DNA from: Watersipora subatra
Lineage: Eukaryota; Bryozoa; Gymnolaemata; Cheilostomatida; Watersiporidae
Direction of reading: 5' to 3'
Length of the DNA stretch: 64,000 bases
Assembly: GCF_963576615.1 (NCBI RefSeq)
Contig: NC_088711.1
Location: 10,534,869 to 10,598,868, forward strand
This document shows positions 34,401 to 46,400 of this stretch, piece after piece. Each line of letters begins with the position of its first letter. The stretch's first letter is position 1. The translations under genes and the position numbers were made by a program. The notes beneath the pieces are model-generated. The model saw nothing but the letters and a program-made list of their open reading frames with translations. It did not search any database and had not been told where the DNA came from.

Positions 34401-37400
34401 GTAAGTGCAACCATGTAATTTATCCTGTTAATTTTGCCGTTCCAAGAAACTCTCCGCTAATAGCAAAGGTAACGAGCTCAACATACTCCTGCCGGCCAAC
34501 CAATGCAGCAAGTCTTACCGTAGGTGCGAGCGTGATAAAAAACTGGGAGCCATTAGTGTTGGGCCCAGCATTTGCCATACTCAAGGTGTAGGGCCTGTCA
34601 TGCCTCAAAGTCGGGTGGAACTCGTCTTCAAATTCTCGCCCCCAGATGGAATCTCCGCCTGTTCCATTTCCTGTTTCACAAAATGCGTACAATATAGTTA
34701 ATGCGTTAAGCAACAGACAGCTAGAAAAAACAAAGCAGCGAATAAGTATCAATCAACAAACCTTCAGGATCACCGGTTTGAATCATAAACCCTTTAATAA
34801 TTCTATGAAAGACGTGCTGGTTATAGTAACTGTTTCTGCAGTGAACTGTGAAGTTTTCAACTGTCTTTGGGCACCTGCAATACGTTTCAACATGGATAAA
34901 AATGAATCTACTTTTAGCATCAAACCTGATCCACTTGATTACCGTAGGCTCTCAAGGCATATCACAACAACAAATAACTTTTGCATAGCAAACAATAACA
35001 ATTTGGTGATTCAAGTGTGGCTATTAGCAAAATATAGGTACGTGAATAACCAGGGCTAATAGCTCTTTGTTTAAATACTAAACAATTTATCATGTGACCA
35101 TAACCACTGCAGTTTAAACTGAAAATCAATATATTGCTAGATGACCATTTTTATAGCTATAAGAAGGGGAGAGTATCGGGTCAGCGCATCTACAAACAAG
35201 GTCGAGTAGATGGTGAGTACGTTTATGAGCGGAGTAGATGGTGGTGGGTACGGTACATCTATGAACAAAGTCAAATAAATAGTGGTTTGACGCTATGAGC
35301 AAAATGGAATAAATGGTGGGTATGTTGATGAGTAGATTAGAGTAAAAGGTAGGTATATCTATGAACAGACCAAAACAGATGGTTGGTACATCTATGAACA
35401 GACTAAAGAAAGATGGTTGATACATCTATGAACAGACTAAAGCAGATGGAGGATCCTAATAAAAACACATCGGTAGTGAGCATAGCTGTAAGAATGCCAG
35501 GAACATTAAAGACCAACCATACACAAATATGTACACAAGTGCGCAGTACATACTCTTTAGGAAAGAGCTTCAAATGAATGTCTCCCATAGATGTATAGAT
35601 AACCGCTGTGTTTGCAAGATGAGTAGCAGTAGTCTCCTGTGTCTGTGACACAAGCTCTTCCTTTGTTGGCTTTTCATTGCATATATCTCGGTCCATATCA
35701 ACACTCCTGGAGAAGAACCCATAGTTCAATAAAAGAACAACCCAAGCGGACAGCCGATATGATGATAGTATTCTAATCATATTTATCTGATAAATGTGAT
35801 AGCTCTAAATAAATATATAAAAATAACATACAAATATATAAATAAATATAATAAATAAAATAAGTATGACAAATAAAACAAATATATACATGTATATATA
35901 TAAATACATAACAATATGGTAAATATAAATAATTATTAACATAGCAATATGGTTATATATTAAAAGGTGCAGCTGATAGTACATTCCTAGCTCCTACCTA
36001 TACTAGCTTCTGGCAAACTGAGCAAACAGCTAGTGAAAGGTGTGACCCGAAGCTAGACGCATTGTTTCTAGAAGTAGGAGCATGCTATTAGCTAATAACT
36101 TTGAACATACTTGTAAACATATATTGCTATCATAATACTAACTAGGACTCTGGAAGTCTCGAGGGACATGAGAGGTAATCATGGGTGTCAGTAAAGCACG
36201 GAGAATAGCTATACTGTATGCACAATAATTACACATGATTGGTGCAGGTGGTAGCGCACCGGGTGGTAGCGCACCGGGTGGTAGCGCACCGGGTGGTAGC
36301 GCACCTGGTGGTAGCGCACCGAGTGGTAGCGCACCGGGTGGTAGCGCACCGGGTGGCTATGAACTCATACATTCAGCAGATGCACCGTTGTGAAGCCAAG
36401 CGTGCTACCACTAAGCCACACAGCCAGCTTGCCATAGCTTGGAATAATTGTACATGTAATCATTACGCTCCTGATTTCTCACGCAATCATGATCTTCAAG
36501 CATGCTAGCACTATTCCATAGTTTGGCAAAGTGGCCAGGTGGCATAGTGGTTAGTGCGCCTCTCTGTAAAACCAGTGTTTCTGAGTTCAATTCCAGTGCG
36601 ATGTGTTTTTTTCTGCTCGTATTTTCATCGCTATAATTGAACATATGACAAACAAGCACTTAGATTTAAGACAAATATTTGTATTGACTGACATTATTAG
36701 CAGACGCATTCTGTTAGTAAGTAAATTTCCTTGTAAACTAGTTAATGGAAATTTAATTACACTCTCCAAGGCCTCGGTGTATGCAATGAGCGAAGATGGA
36801 GGCTGACTGCTGCCTATGCAAGCAGTGTTTCTCCAATATCACTCTCTTCCTTCGAGTACAATTACGTGACCAATTAGACAATTACGTGACAAACTACAAA
36901 CAGGACTTGAATAAAGATTTTTATGGCAGACTCTTCAGCAGCAGTTTGTTTTTGGAGAAGTCAGAGAATATGACTTGAAGCAAAACACTTCCATCTACAT
37001 ACCCAGTATCCAGAGCATCCCGACGACTAAATATATAAAAACGATTCTTTTTATAGCCAGTGCAAAAGAGCATCGGGTCATTTTGGTCAGAGTTGAGTAT
37101 TGGGTTGTCCGATGCTTGCATTTCCACCGAGGAGCCAGGTTGCTTAGTGACCGTTCCTGTATGAAGCGAAGAGATACATACTAACTAAAGCTAAATGTGC
37201 AATTTACTAGCCAATAAACAATGTGCAGCGATATAACAACCAAATGTCTTAAAATGAATCATTTTGTAAACAAGATTGATGTGAAGGAAATTGCATGCTA
37301 GTTAAGTGAGGTGACACGAGGCAGTTTGAAGTCTCTCTCAACTGGCACGATGAAAAACTTAACGAAGTGCCACGCTGCCCCAAACATGAGAATAAATAAA

Positions 37401-40400
37401 GCATATGCTATAATCTATTTATATGTTTTGCATGTTGGTGCCTATGCCAGTTGACAAGCAATCTCATGGGAACGTTTAGTTTAAAATATAGCAGAAATAG
37501 ATTTGCAGTCACAATGCTAGAGTCCCTCTCATTTATATGTCAGGAGTAATAACAATAAAATGCTTGCAAGTACATTGCTAGCAAAGTCTAGTATTTAGTA
37601 TGTATGAAAAACCTAGTTAATCAAACCTATATATATATATATCTCAAAGTTTGTCGTCTGTCTGCCGTTTTTTGTTTGGATATTTGTCTGTCCGGCTATA
37701 GCTATTAAAATTTTGGAATTAAAATCTCCATCCTGCTGGATTGGACTCACGATTATTGCAACTGCAGGTTTTCAATCCAATGGTCTAACCACAAGACTAT
37801 GAAAGCTCTTACAATTCACAGCCCTTACTATATACTTTATACACCATTGTTCCGATTTTAAAAACTCTATGAAACATGATAGAGTTTCATAGAGTTTTTT
37901 GCGCCCTTGCCGTACTAAGGATCATTTGTTTTCTCGCAAAACAATGTCAGCAATAATTCCTTTCGAAATTAAAATTTGACGATTGTATCTCAGTTCAGCG
38001 TCATCTCTTATGGTAAAGACAGGTTCGCAAACAGATAAGTTATAAAAGTTTTGGTTAAAAGTTCACTAAAACTTCTTTCAAGTATGTTTTTAGTAAGCTA
38101 AATTCATATGCCGTAAACCGGGGTTACTTTAGCCAGCCGGGGTTACTTTGGCCATTTGCAAAAAAATATAACAGATTTTTCTGAGGAATTTATTATAATT
38201 TTTAAGCATATTTTAATTATATGTATGTGTTAAGTGTATATTTGTGTACATTATTCATAAAATAAAACTTGGTTACTCATTCACTGCATTCCTGAAATCA
38301 GCCATATTGGAACTTCCTGTTTGAGCACATGGGTTTCATGCTCTGGAAACTTTTATCTACTTTCAGACTTTAGAGAGGTTCAGACCATTTCTTTTAGTAC
38401 ATAAGGATACTTTGGTATGTTTTCAGAGATATTATTGCAAACAATAGCTTTAAACATATATATTTTTGTTAAAAAAAAAAATTGGTATTTATTATATCCA
38501 GTTTGTGTGTCAAATGGGGTTACTTTGGCCACGGCCAAAGTAACCCCATCGGTACTTGCCCAACATATCATTGCCATTACATGATATATTTAACTAACAT
38601 ACGACTAGTGTATGTTTGATCAAACAAGTAATATTTGGGCAATATATATTACAGAAACAAACATGCCAAGAAGATATCAGAGAAACCCATCGTCCAGAAA
38701 ATACGGGAACTCAGAGGAGAACATTGAAGCGGGGTTAAGAGATTTTGCAGCTGGAAAATCCCAACGCGATGTTGCCAAGAAATATAATATTTGTAGAGGA
38801 ACGCTGCAAAACAAAGCAGCAGGGAAACATAAGTTGAAGCCAGGGCGCCAAGTTGTATTGACACCAGTAGAAGAGACGACAATTGTGGACCATGTTGAGA
38901 AGATTGCTCAATGGGGATTTCCATTGGATAAAACAGGTTGGCTTTGCAGGCCCTCTCCATATCACTACTTATCAAACTTGTTTGCTTTACACACATTGTA
39001 GACCTAGCAGAAATTATATCCTAATCCCTCACTATTCTATACCTTTAAATATTATATTGCATTCTGTTACAGACCTCCAGATGCTAGTAAAAACTTATCT
39101 GGATAAGTGTGGCAGGATTGTTAATAGGTTCACCAATAACTATCCCGGGGATGAATGGTGTCTCAGTTTTATGTCCCGACACAAAAATCGATTGTCTCAC
39201 AGATTATGCCAGAACATCTCACCAAAGCGTGCAGGGGTTAATCCTGATAGTGTGAAGGAATATTTCAAAAATCTTGAAGAAACGCTCAAGGATATTCCTC
39301 TAGGAAATATTGTTAATTACAACGAAACGAATCTAACAGACGACCCGGGCTGCAGCAATGCAGAGCCTTCAAATAAATCAACGTTGCAAAAGCGCAAGAA
39401 ACGACAGAGAGAACCCTCTTCCAGTGAGAGCGACTCGGAGCCCCAGTCGGCCACGGACTTAACAGATTCTGACGAGTGCGATGATGTAAATGTTTCGGAT
39501 GAAGAGGTCGACCTGAGCGACCCGAAGGAAGGAGATTTTCTTCTTATCACCTATAAGTTAAAAAAGTCAACTAAGAATTATGTGGGAAAAGTTGAAGAAG
39601 TAAAAGATGACTGTTATAGCATGATGTACTTGCGAAAATGTCCATCGTCTGCTAGGAGATTTACTTTCCCACCCACAGCTGATGTGGACACCATCACAAA
39701 CGAGCAGATTTTGCTGAAGCTTGACATTTAGTGGAATGTTTATTCAGTGATGGTAGGCCTACTTGGGCATCAAAGTACCTTCTTGACATTTGATATAGAC
39801 TAGCTTGAATTTTTTTCCTATATGTGCATAATATGTCTCATTGTAATCTTTTTCCATATTTGTGAACTATATTGTTTTTTTAAAACTTTGTAGATGGTCA
39901 ATGTAACCCCTCGGTACCACTTACTTTAGCCACTAATGAAAATTAATAATTCGGCCAAAGTAACCCCGCAAGCCGGGTTACTTTGGCCACCTGTTCCCAA
40001 ATAAAAAATAAGGACATCTAGTAACTTCTTGAGACTTTTAATGAGTGTACTACGTTCATACATTGCTAGGCTTCATTTAGCAACCAAAAAGCGCAACGTG
40101 CAGCTTCATACTTTTGATGGAATACCAAAAATAGGTCCGAAATGGATCAAAGTAACCCCGGTTTACGGTGAGTTAGATTCAGCGTTTATGTTTCACATTG
40201 TCTTAAAAGTAAGAACTCTGCACGTAGTAAATTGTAATGTTACATTCTCTGGCAGATCATAACCACTAAATACACTAAAGTTATCGTAGGTAACCACAGT
40301 TACTAAGATTAACATATTGTTTTGTTACTCAATATTAATGATGACGATTTTGATGATTTTACTAGGAGGTGTTTGCATTGGATAATTACTATGGGTTTCT

Positions 40401-43400
40401 ATACCACTCTATACGATAATTTCGCTTTATGATGCCAACACTGAAACGAACTAAAATAATATAATCGTATACAAAATAATTTTTCATTGTAATCATAGAA
40501 AAACAGACTATATTTAGCAATTTTTTGCTAATTATTTCACATTTACATTTAAACACCTTTAGTTTTATTTTTCCTCTTAATTTATTTCAACGAAACACTT
40601 CTTTCATGATATGAAATTTAAAAGTTACAGTTGTGTGAAAAATTTTGAAAACCTTTACAGTTGTTTTATTTTGTCTTTCAATTCATTGGAACTGCACAAA
40701 AACACTTTTTCCATGATATGAAGTTTAAAAGTTCGAATGGTAAATGTCATATATGTTAAATACAAATAAATTTTCTGTCCAAAGACATTTTTATTAGTCA
40801 GGCAATGCCGGGCATTCAGCTAGTATGGTAATAATTTCAAACTATTCACTTAGGTTTTTACTATGTTCTGCTATGCCATCATCAGCAAAAAAGAAAACTT
40901 GTAGAGCTTCTTTATGTTTTATTAAAGTTATTCACAATTTTATATCTGTGGACATTTATAACAAAGAGCACCTTTTGTTAGAGGAAATCAGGTATATTTT
41001 GTGTTGTTTTTATATTTTCTATTCACAATGTTTTTCTTGATTAAAATGAGTGAACCAAGACACTAATGCATAGAGAAATGATCTCAAAAGTGTAGCGTAG
41101 TAAGGATGAATAGCTCAGGGTCAAACAGAGGTTATTTGACTTGCTCACAGGATTAATAATTTATAAGAACTACAGTGTGCTCTATGTTCTCAATGATGAG
41201 CCCATACGGAAATCATGCGTTGGTTTTATATTGATCAAATAATATTAGTGATTAGATGCAACATGCTTAGCCTGTGCACCAGCTATATGTAACACACTAA
41301 CTTGTAATAAATGTACTTAACGCTTGACTTGTCCGTATAATTACGATGAGTAAAGCTACTTACCTTGTAGTAAGACTAGATGTAGAAATCGAATATTTTC
41401 CGTTTTTCCGAGGACAAGAGAGACTTTATTGGTGTGAAGGTTAACCACTAGAACAAATGGAATAGAAAGCACCAATGCAGTCACACTGCCTTCTCTAAGT
41501 CTATCAAATGGCTACAATTTATACTAGACTTACTGAAGATAAGTGAAGAATCATCCTCAAGACAGCTGATTATGAAGACAACTAAGCTATAATTAATATA
41601 AAACGAACTAGATATAAATATTTTATAAAACAAACCAATTGCTGCTTTGTTTTGCCACATCTCATTTTTTACTTTTTGGTTGTGAAAATTGGCACCAAGG
41701 CATATGCTGCCACTACCCTATGTAGTAGTGACTGCTAGAAATAGAAAAGTAAAACCAGTAAGCCTTAGGACTACCCTTATCATTGCATCTACTGACCAGC
41801 TCACAACCAGGATCTGACCTTTGATGCCGAGCAAGGTGGCGTATAGAAGGAAGTAGCCGCTATCATCCCAAACCAAATTACAGTAACTCATCTTGTCCGA
41901 TTTGGCCAGTTCTCTCTCAAGAGCAAGTCGCCTTCCAAACTCCATGACTGGTACTTGTGGAGTCGTCTACACAACACCAAAATAGTGCCTATCAATTTTA
42001 CCTGGCTAGTGTTGCATATACGTACATAAACTTTTGTTGATTATATAGCAAGTGAACTAGAACACAGCATGAGCAAGGTCAGCTATATTGTCAGTAGGCC
42101 TACAGATGTGTACAACTAGACTGAATACCGCTGTACAAGTGGGTGATAAGTAACCATGTATTCCACACTCATGGAGATAGTGTAGGCAAGAGCAAATTAA
42201 ATACTGTATTAAATACTGTATTAAATATTGTATTAAACATTGCATTAAACATTGTATGCTAGATTGCATTCCGTATAAGTACCTTGTATGCTAGGTTATA
42301 TTATGTGTAAGTACACTGTATGCTAGGTTATATTATGTGTGCGTACACTGTATGCTAGGTTATATTATAAAGTAAGTACACTGTATACTATATTATATTA
42401 TATTACATGTAAGTACACTGTATGCTATATTATATTGAATGTAAGTATGCTGTATGCTAGGCTATATTAAATGTAAGTATGCTGTATGCTAAGCTATATT
42501 ATGTGTAAGTACACTGTATGCTAGGTTATATTATAAAGTAAGTACACTGTATGCTATATTATATTACATGTAAGTACACTGTATGCTATATTATATCAAA
42601 TGTAAGTATGCTGTATGCTAGGCTATATTACGTGTAAGTACACTGTATGCTATGTCATATTACGAGTGGATTCGGCTACATATAGTTAAGTGAACAAATG
42701 AGTTGAAAAGATTCACGGTCATAGTAGCTGGAGGCCAATGTGTAAATGAAGCACATAGCCTGGGGCCCACCTGTTGGAGTTCTGTGTACTGCTGCAATGA
42801 CTCATCTATAACCTTTACAATTTTCCCACTTAAGAAGTTAAACAGCCGAACCTGAAATAGATATAGAAGTTATGAGACTCAGTCTTGATCACCCTTCCAA
42901 AACATAGAAAACTATGCTACTTGAAGCTTACAAACTTTAGTCTAAATGCGTCATCACCTTCCGATCAGACGAAAGTACAGCCATTTTTTTCCCATTAGGG
43001 GAGAAAGACATGTCCAAGACTTCGTCCTTGTTCTGTAACAGAGACAACAAAGCGGTGAACTAGACAAGCGCTACTACTCCATAACACCTTAGTTATGCTT
43101 TTGTGAGAGCAGAAAACTGCAAGTTAGTAATGCACACAAATAGTCTAGGTTAATTGAGCTTCCAGATATCAGATACAACGACTCATCCTGTCCATAAGAC
43201 TAGATAGTAAAAGCATGTTTTATCATGTCAGTCATCATTTCTGGTCGAACCTGACGTGAGAACCGATACTAACATATTTTGAAAAGTTTTGCACTCTTAA
43301 AGTGTTAGTGTCTACTTACTGTCATATAAGTAAGAAGATCAGTGTCCATTATGGAGTCAAAAGAGAGAGACTTTGGCATCTTATAATCTTGCTTAGGACC

Positions 43401-46400
43401 TGCCCAGAGCATGACTTGTCCACCCACATCAACTGACACTGCAGCGTCATACCGTCCATTGTACTGCAACATAAACACATTCGTGGCTGAGAGACGCGCA
43501 GTAGTAATTTTGACACAAAAAGACAGGAGTATCTTATATCTTATATTTATTACTACTGTAAAGCTAACAGACTTTTAAAAAGGGTTGTTGACAAATTTTG
43601 ATTTTTACACATACTGTTTAAAAGTATTGTGTATTAAAAATGCAGCCAGAATAACTAGTTAGAAGCTTGCTAGAATCTTGGTAAGAAGATGGCTAAAGTT
43701 GTTAGGTTGCCATTATTGCCACGAGCAGACAAATCCAACTTAGCCACATATAGTCAAAAGTATTGTCCACCTTAGATTAAGTTGATGATATCGTAAAATG
43801 CAATAGCTTCAGGTACAAGGGTATAAAATGTTAGATAGACAGCAACACAAGGTTACAACCTGAAGGCATATTTAAAAGGGTTACTAAAATTCAATATAAA
43901 AAATCTGACTAAAATAAAAAGAATTTAGAGAGTTTTGTTACGGATAATAGATCTTTGTAAAATATAAAACAATTGTCTTGAGGTGCGGGTTAGTGATTCC
44001 CTTAGTTCATTATCCGCATTCAATCTCAATAACAACAGAGAGCCACAGTATAAAATCATAACCAGCTACTCACCCTAATCAGCGACACGGGAGAGAAATG
44101 CATCCTATCTAGGACATGTGTGGGGTCAGATAAGCTGCGACAGTCATAGACGTAGATTTTAGGACTCGACTGCTCTGACCTAAATGAGAGTAACAAGCCA
44201 TAAAAAGAAAATAATGTCTTTTCTCCGGAGTAAAATACACCCGAGTGGCTTTATGACAAGTTCAATGTCATGAATATGAAGAATACTCACACTGCAACAG
44301 CCTCTATAGCATCTCCAGGACTGAACAGCCAGCAAGCAGAATGTGGAGTAAAACCTAACCGCAGCATATTGATCATGTCTACAAATGAAACAGTTAGCAT
44401 AATTAATAGCGATACAATCAGATGCCAGGTTGAGCCCAGATATTACACACTTAGACACACACACAAACATAGATGTATGCCTATGCTTGGTTTAGGGAGC
44501 AAATGCTGATTACCTCTATTAAAAATCAATAACTTTCACTAGTTTGTTATAAAAATGTGCTAGCTATAGTTAGTGCAGTTAATTCACATATTTATGGTGC
44601 TGCGATGTAACTACAAGTGATAGTAAAACAGGTATGTAAGAGCAGACAAATCTTAATACGAGCAATTATGTAAGCAAATTATGGTGGATGTTCTTTTAGT
44701 TGTAATGAAATGACAGGAGAGGATAAGTCAAGTAATTTCCATTATTTTTTGCAACTGTCATAAAGAGTGCTGACAGGCACTGATAGTTAACAAGCAAAGT
44801 CCTTGAGGATCCTTCAATATATAAAAAGCTGGCCCAAATATATCACACATGCCAGGTTAGATGATCTGCTCTTCTGGAAAAATGCTGCCACCATACCATG
44901 AGCATTAGCTAATCTAAACAAATAAAACAATACAAAAAATCAAAAAGCTCTGAATGGCCATGCACAAGGTCAACCAATAGCATTCCCTAAATCAGTCGAA
45001 TTTGCAAAAAAAAACAAACAAAAAATTAATTTGGCAAAAATGACTAGAAAATTAAGATTAAAATTAAGAAAATTAAGCAGCTGAAATTGGCATAAGAGAT
45101 ATGAACACAACACCAGATGGCAACATATGCTGACGTAATATAAAATATACAGAAAGAACTAAGACCCCCCAAGCTGATGTATCTTGAGTAATGAACTGTA
45201 AAGAGTTAATGAGAGTAGTGAGAAGACTGACAAGGTCAAAGAGTAAGAAGGAAGACCTTCTTACATCAACTGCAAAAGATGGAAACAACCTAGCTTTAAC
45301 TAGGGTGCCAACTAGAATAGACGCTATTCTCACCAAAGTTAGTAACATCAAAAACTTTGAGTGTTTTATCTTCGGAGACAGTACAGCACAGCTCACCGCC
45401 AGCACTACCTATCATGTCCACGATTCTTTCTGCAACAGATTCGACCAATCAAGTAGCAAGATTCAAGCCCAGCATAGACATTTTAGCAAATGAACGATGA
45501 AAAGAAATGAAATGAAGTGAGGCGAAAACCAACCGAGATGTGCTCTAAAAAGTTTCACAAATACAAGTCCCTCATCACTTGTCTTTTTCCAGAACTTGAC
45601 GCAGCCCTCAGCACTGGCTGTGATTAAAAAATTTGACCTGCAACAAATGCAACAACAGTTGGGCTAAACTGTACAAAACAAATGTCAAGACTTTCCGCTA
45701 TAGACTTGATAAAGGTGATTCTATACCCAGCAATCAAGTAAATGGTACTTAATATTGATATGCAAGCCGTGAGTGAAATCACAATTTTATAGCTGTAGAT
45801 ATTTTGTAACAAAGAGCACCTTCTGTTAAAGGCAATCAGGTATATATATATTGTCTTGTTTTTAGATTTTTTATTTACAAAATTTGTCTCAGTTAAAGAG
45901 AGTGAACCAAGCCCTAGTAGACACTAACAAATAGAGCGACGATCTTAGAAGCGCAGCATCTAGACCCTGATGTGAGTCAGGGTCAAACAGAGGTTATTTG
46001 ACTTGCTGACAGAATTAATAAACTATAAGAACCCCACTTTGGTGACTGCTGTCAATCATGAGTCCATGCAATATATCAATTGTTTGTACATTTTTTAAAA
46101 TTTAAACTTTACCATACCAGCTGCTCACTCAATCATGGCATTTTCTATTTTTCTTTATTTTACACAATATTTGCAACTTCAAAGAGTTTTTAAAGAATTT
46201 ATCCAAAGATATTTGTTCATGCTTTTTTATTGTTTGCTTTTTAATGCTAAAAAAAGCATCACCTCATTCCTTTTTCATCCCTATTAGAACTCACAGCGGT
46301 TAAAAACTTACTCAGGAGTTTTGAACTATAAAAAAATGAAGATGTGAAGCACTGTTTAACATTATTCGAACAATGTAGAACCTAAATATTCGACAGATAA

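Larger units (their letters stand above)
37628..40823 (+). mobile_element. Helentron-like element interrupted by a pogo-type transposon (PPWD1 intron 11)
   Basis: The left end is TATATATATCTCAAAGTTTG followed by TCGTCTGTCTG, and the right end GCAATGCCGGGCATTCAGCTAG followed by T. Both ends match the copy at 7388-8279. The original element is 37628-38110 plus 40169-40823; the middle is the inserted DNA transposon. The right part carries an internal duplication (two copies of the CTTTCATGATATGAAATTTA region near 40600 and 40710). A hairpin with 16-bp arms AAAAACTCTATGAAAC lies at 37860-37899. No Rep/helicase coding. Confidence 0.7.

Noticed and set aside
35126-35425. Hydrophobic minus-strand protein
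   Set aside because: Translation of a decayed 33-bp minisatellite inside a PPWD1 intron.
36239-36508. Protein of VVAHR repeats
   Set aside because: It is the translation of a 15-bp minisatellite with no gene context.
44180-44470. Independent minus-strand gene
   Set aside because: It overlaps PPWD1 exon 5 in a shifted frame and intron sequence; a shadow frame.
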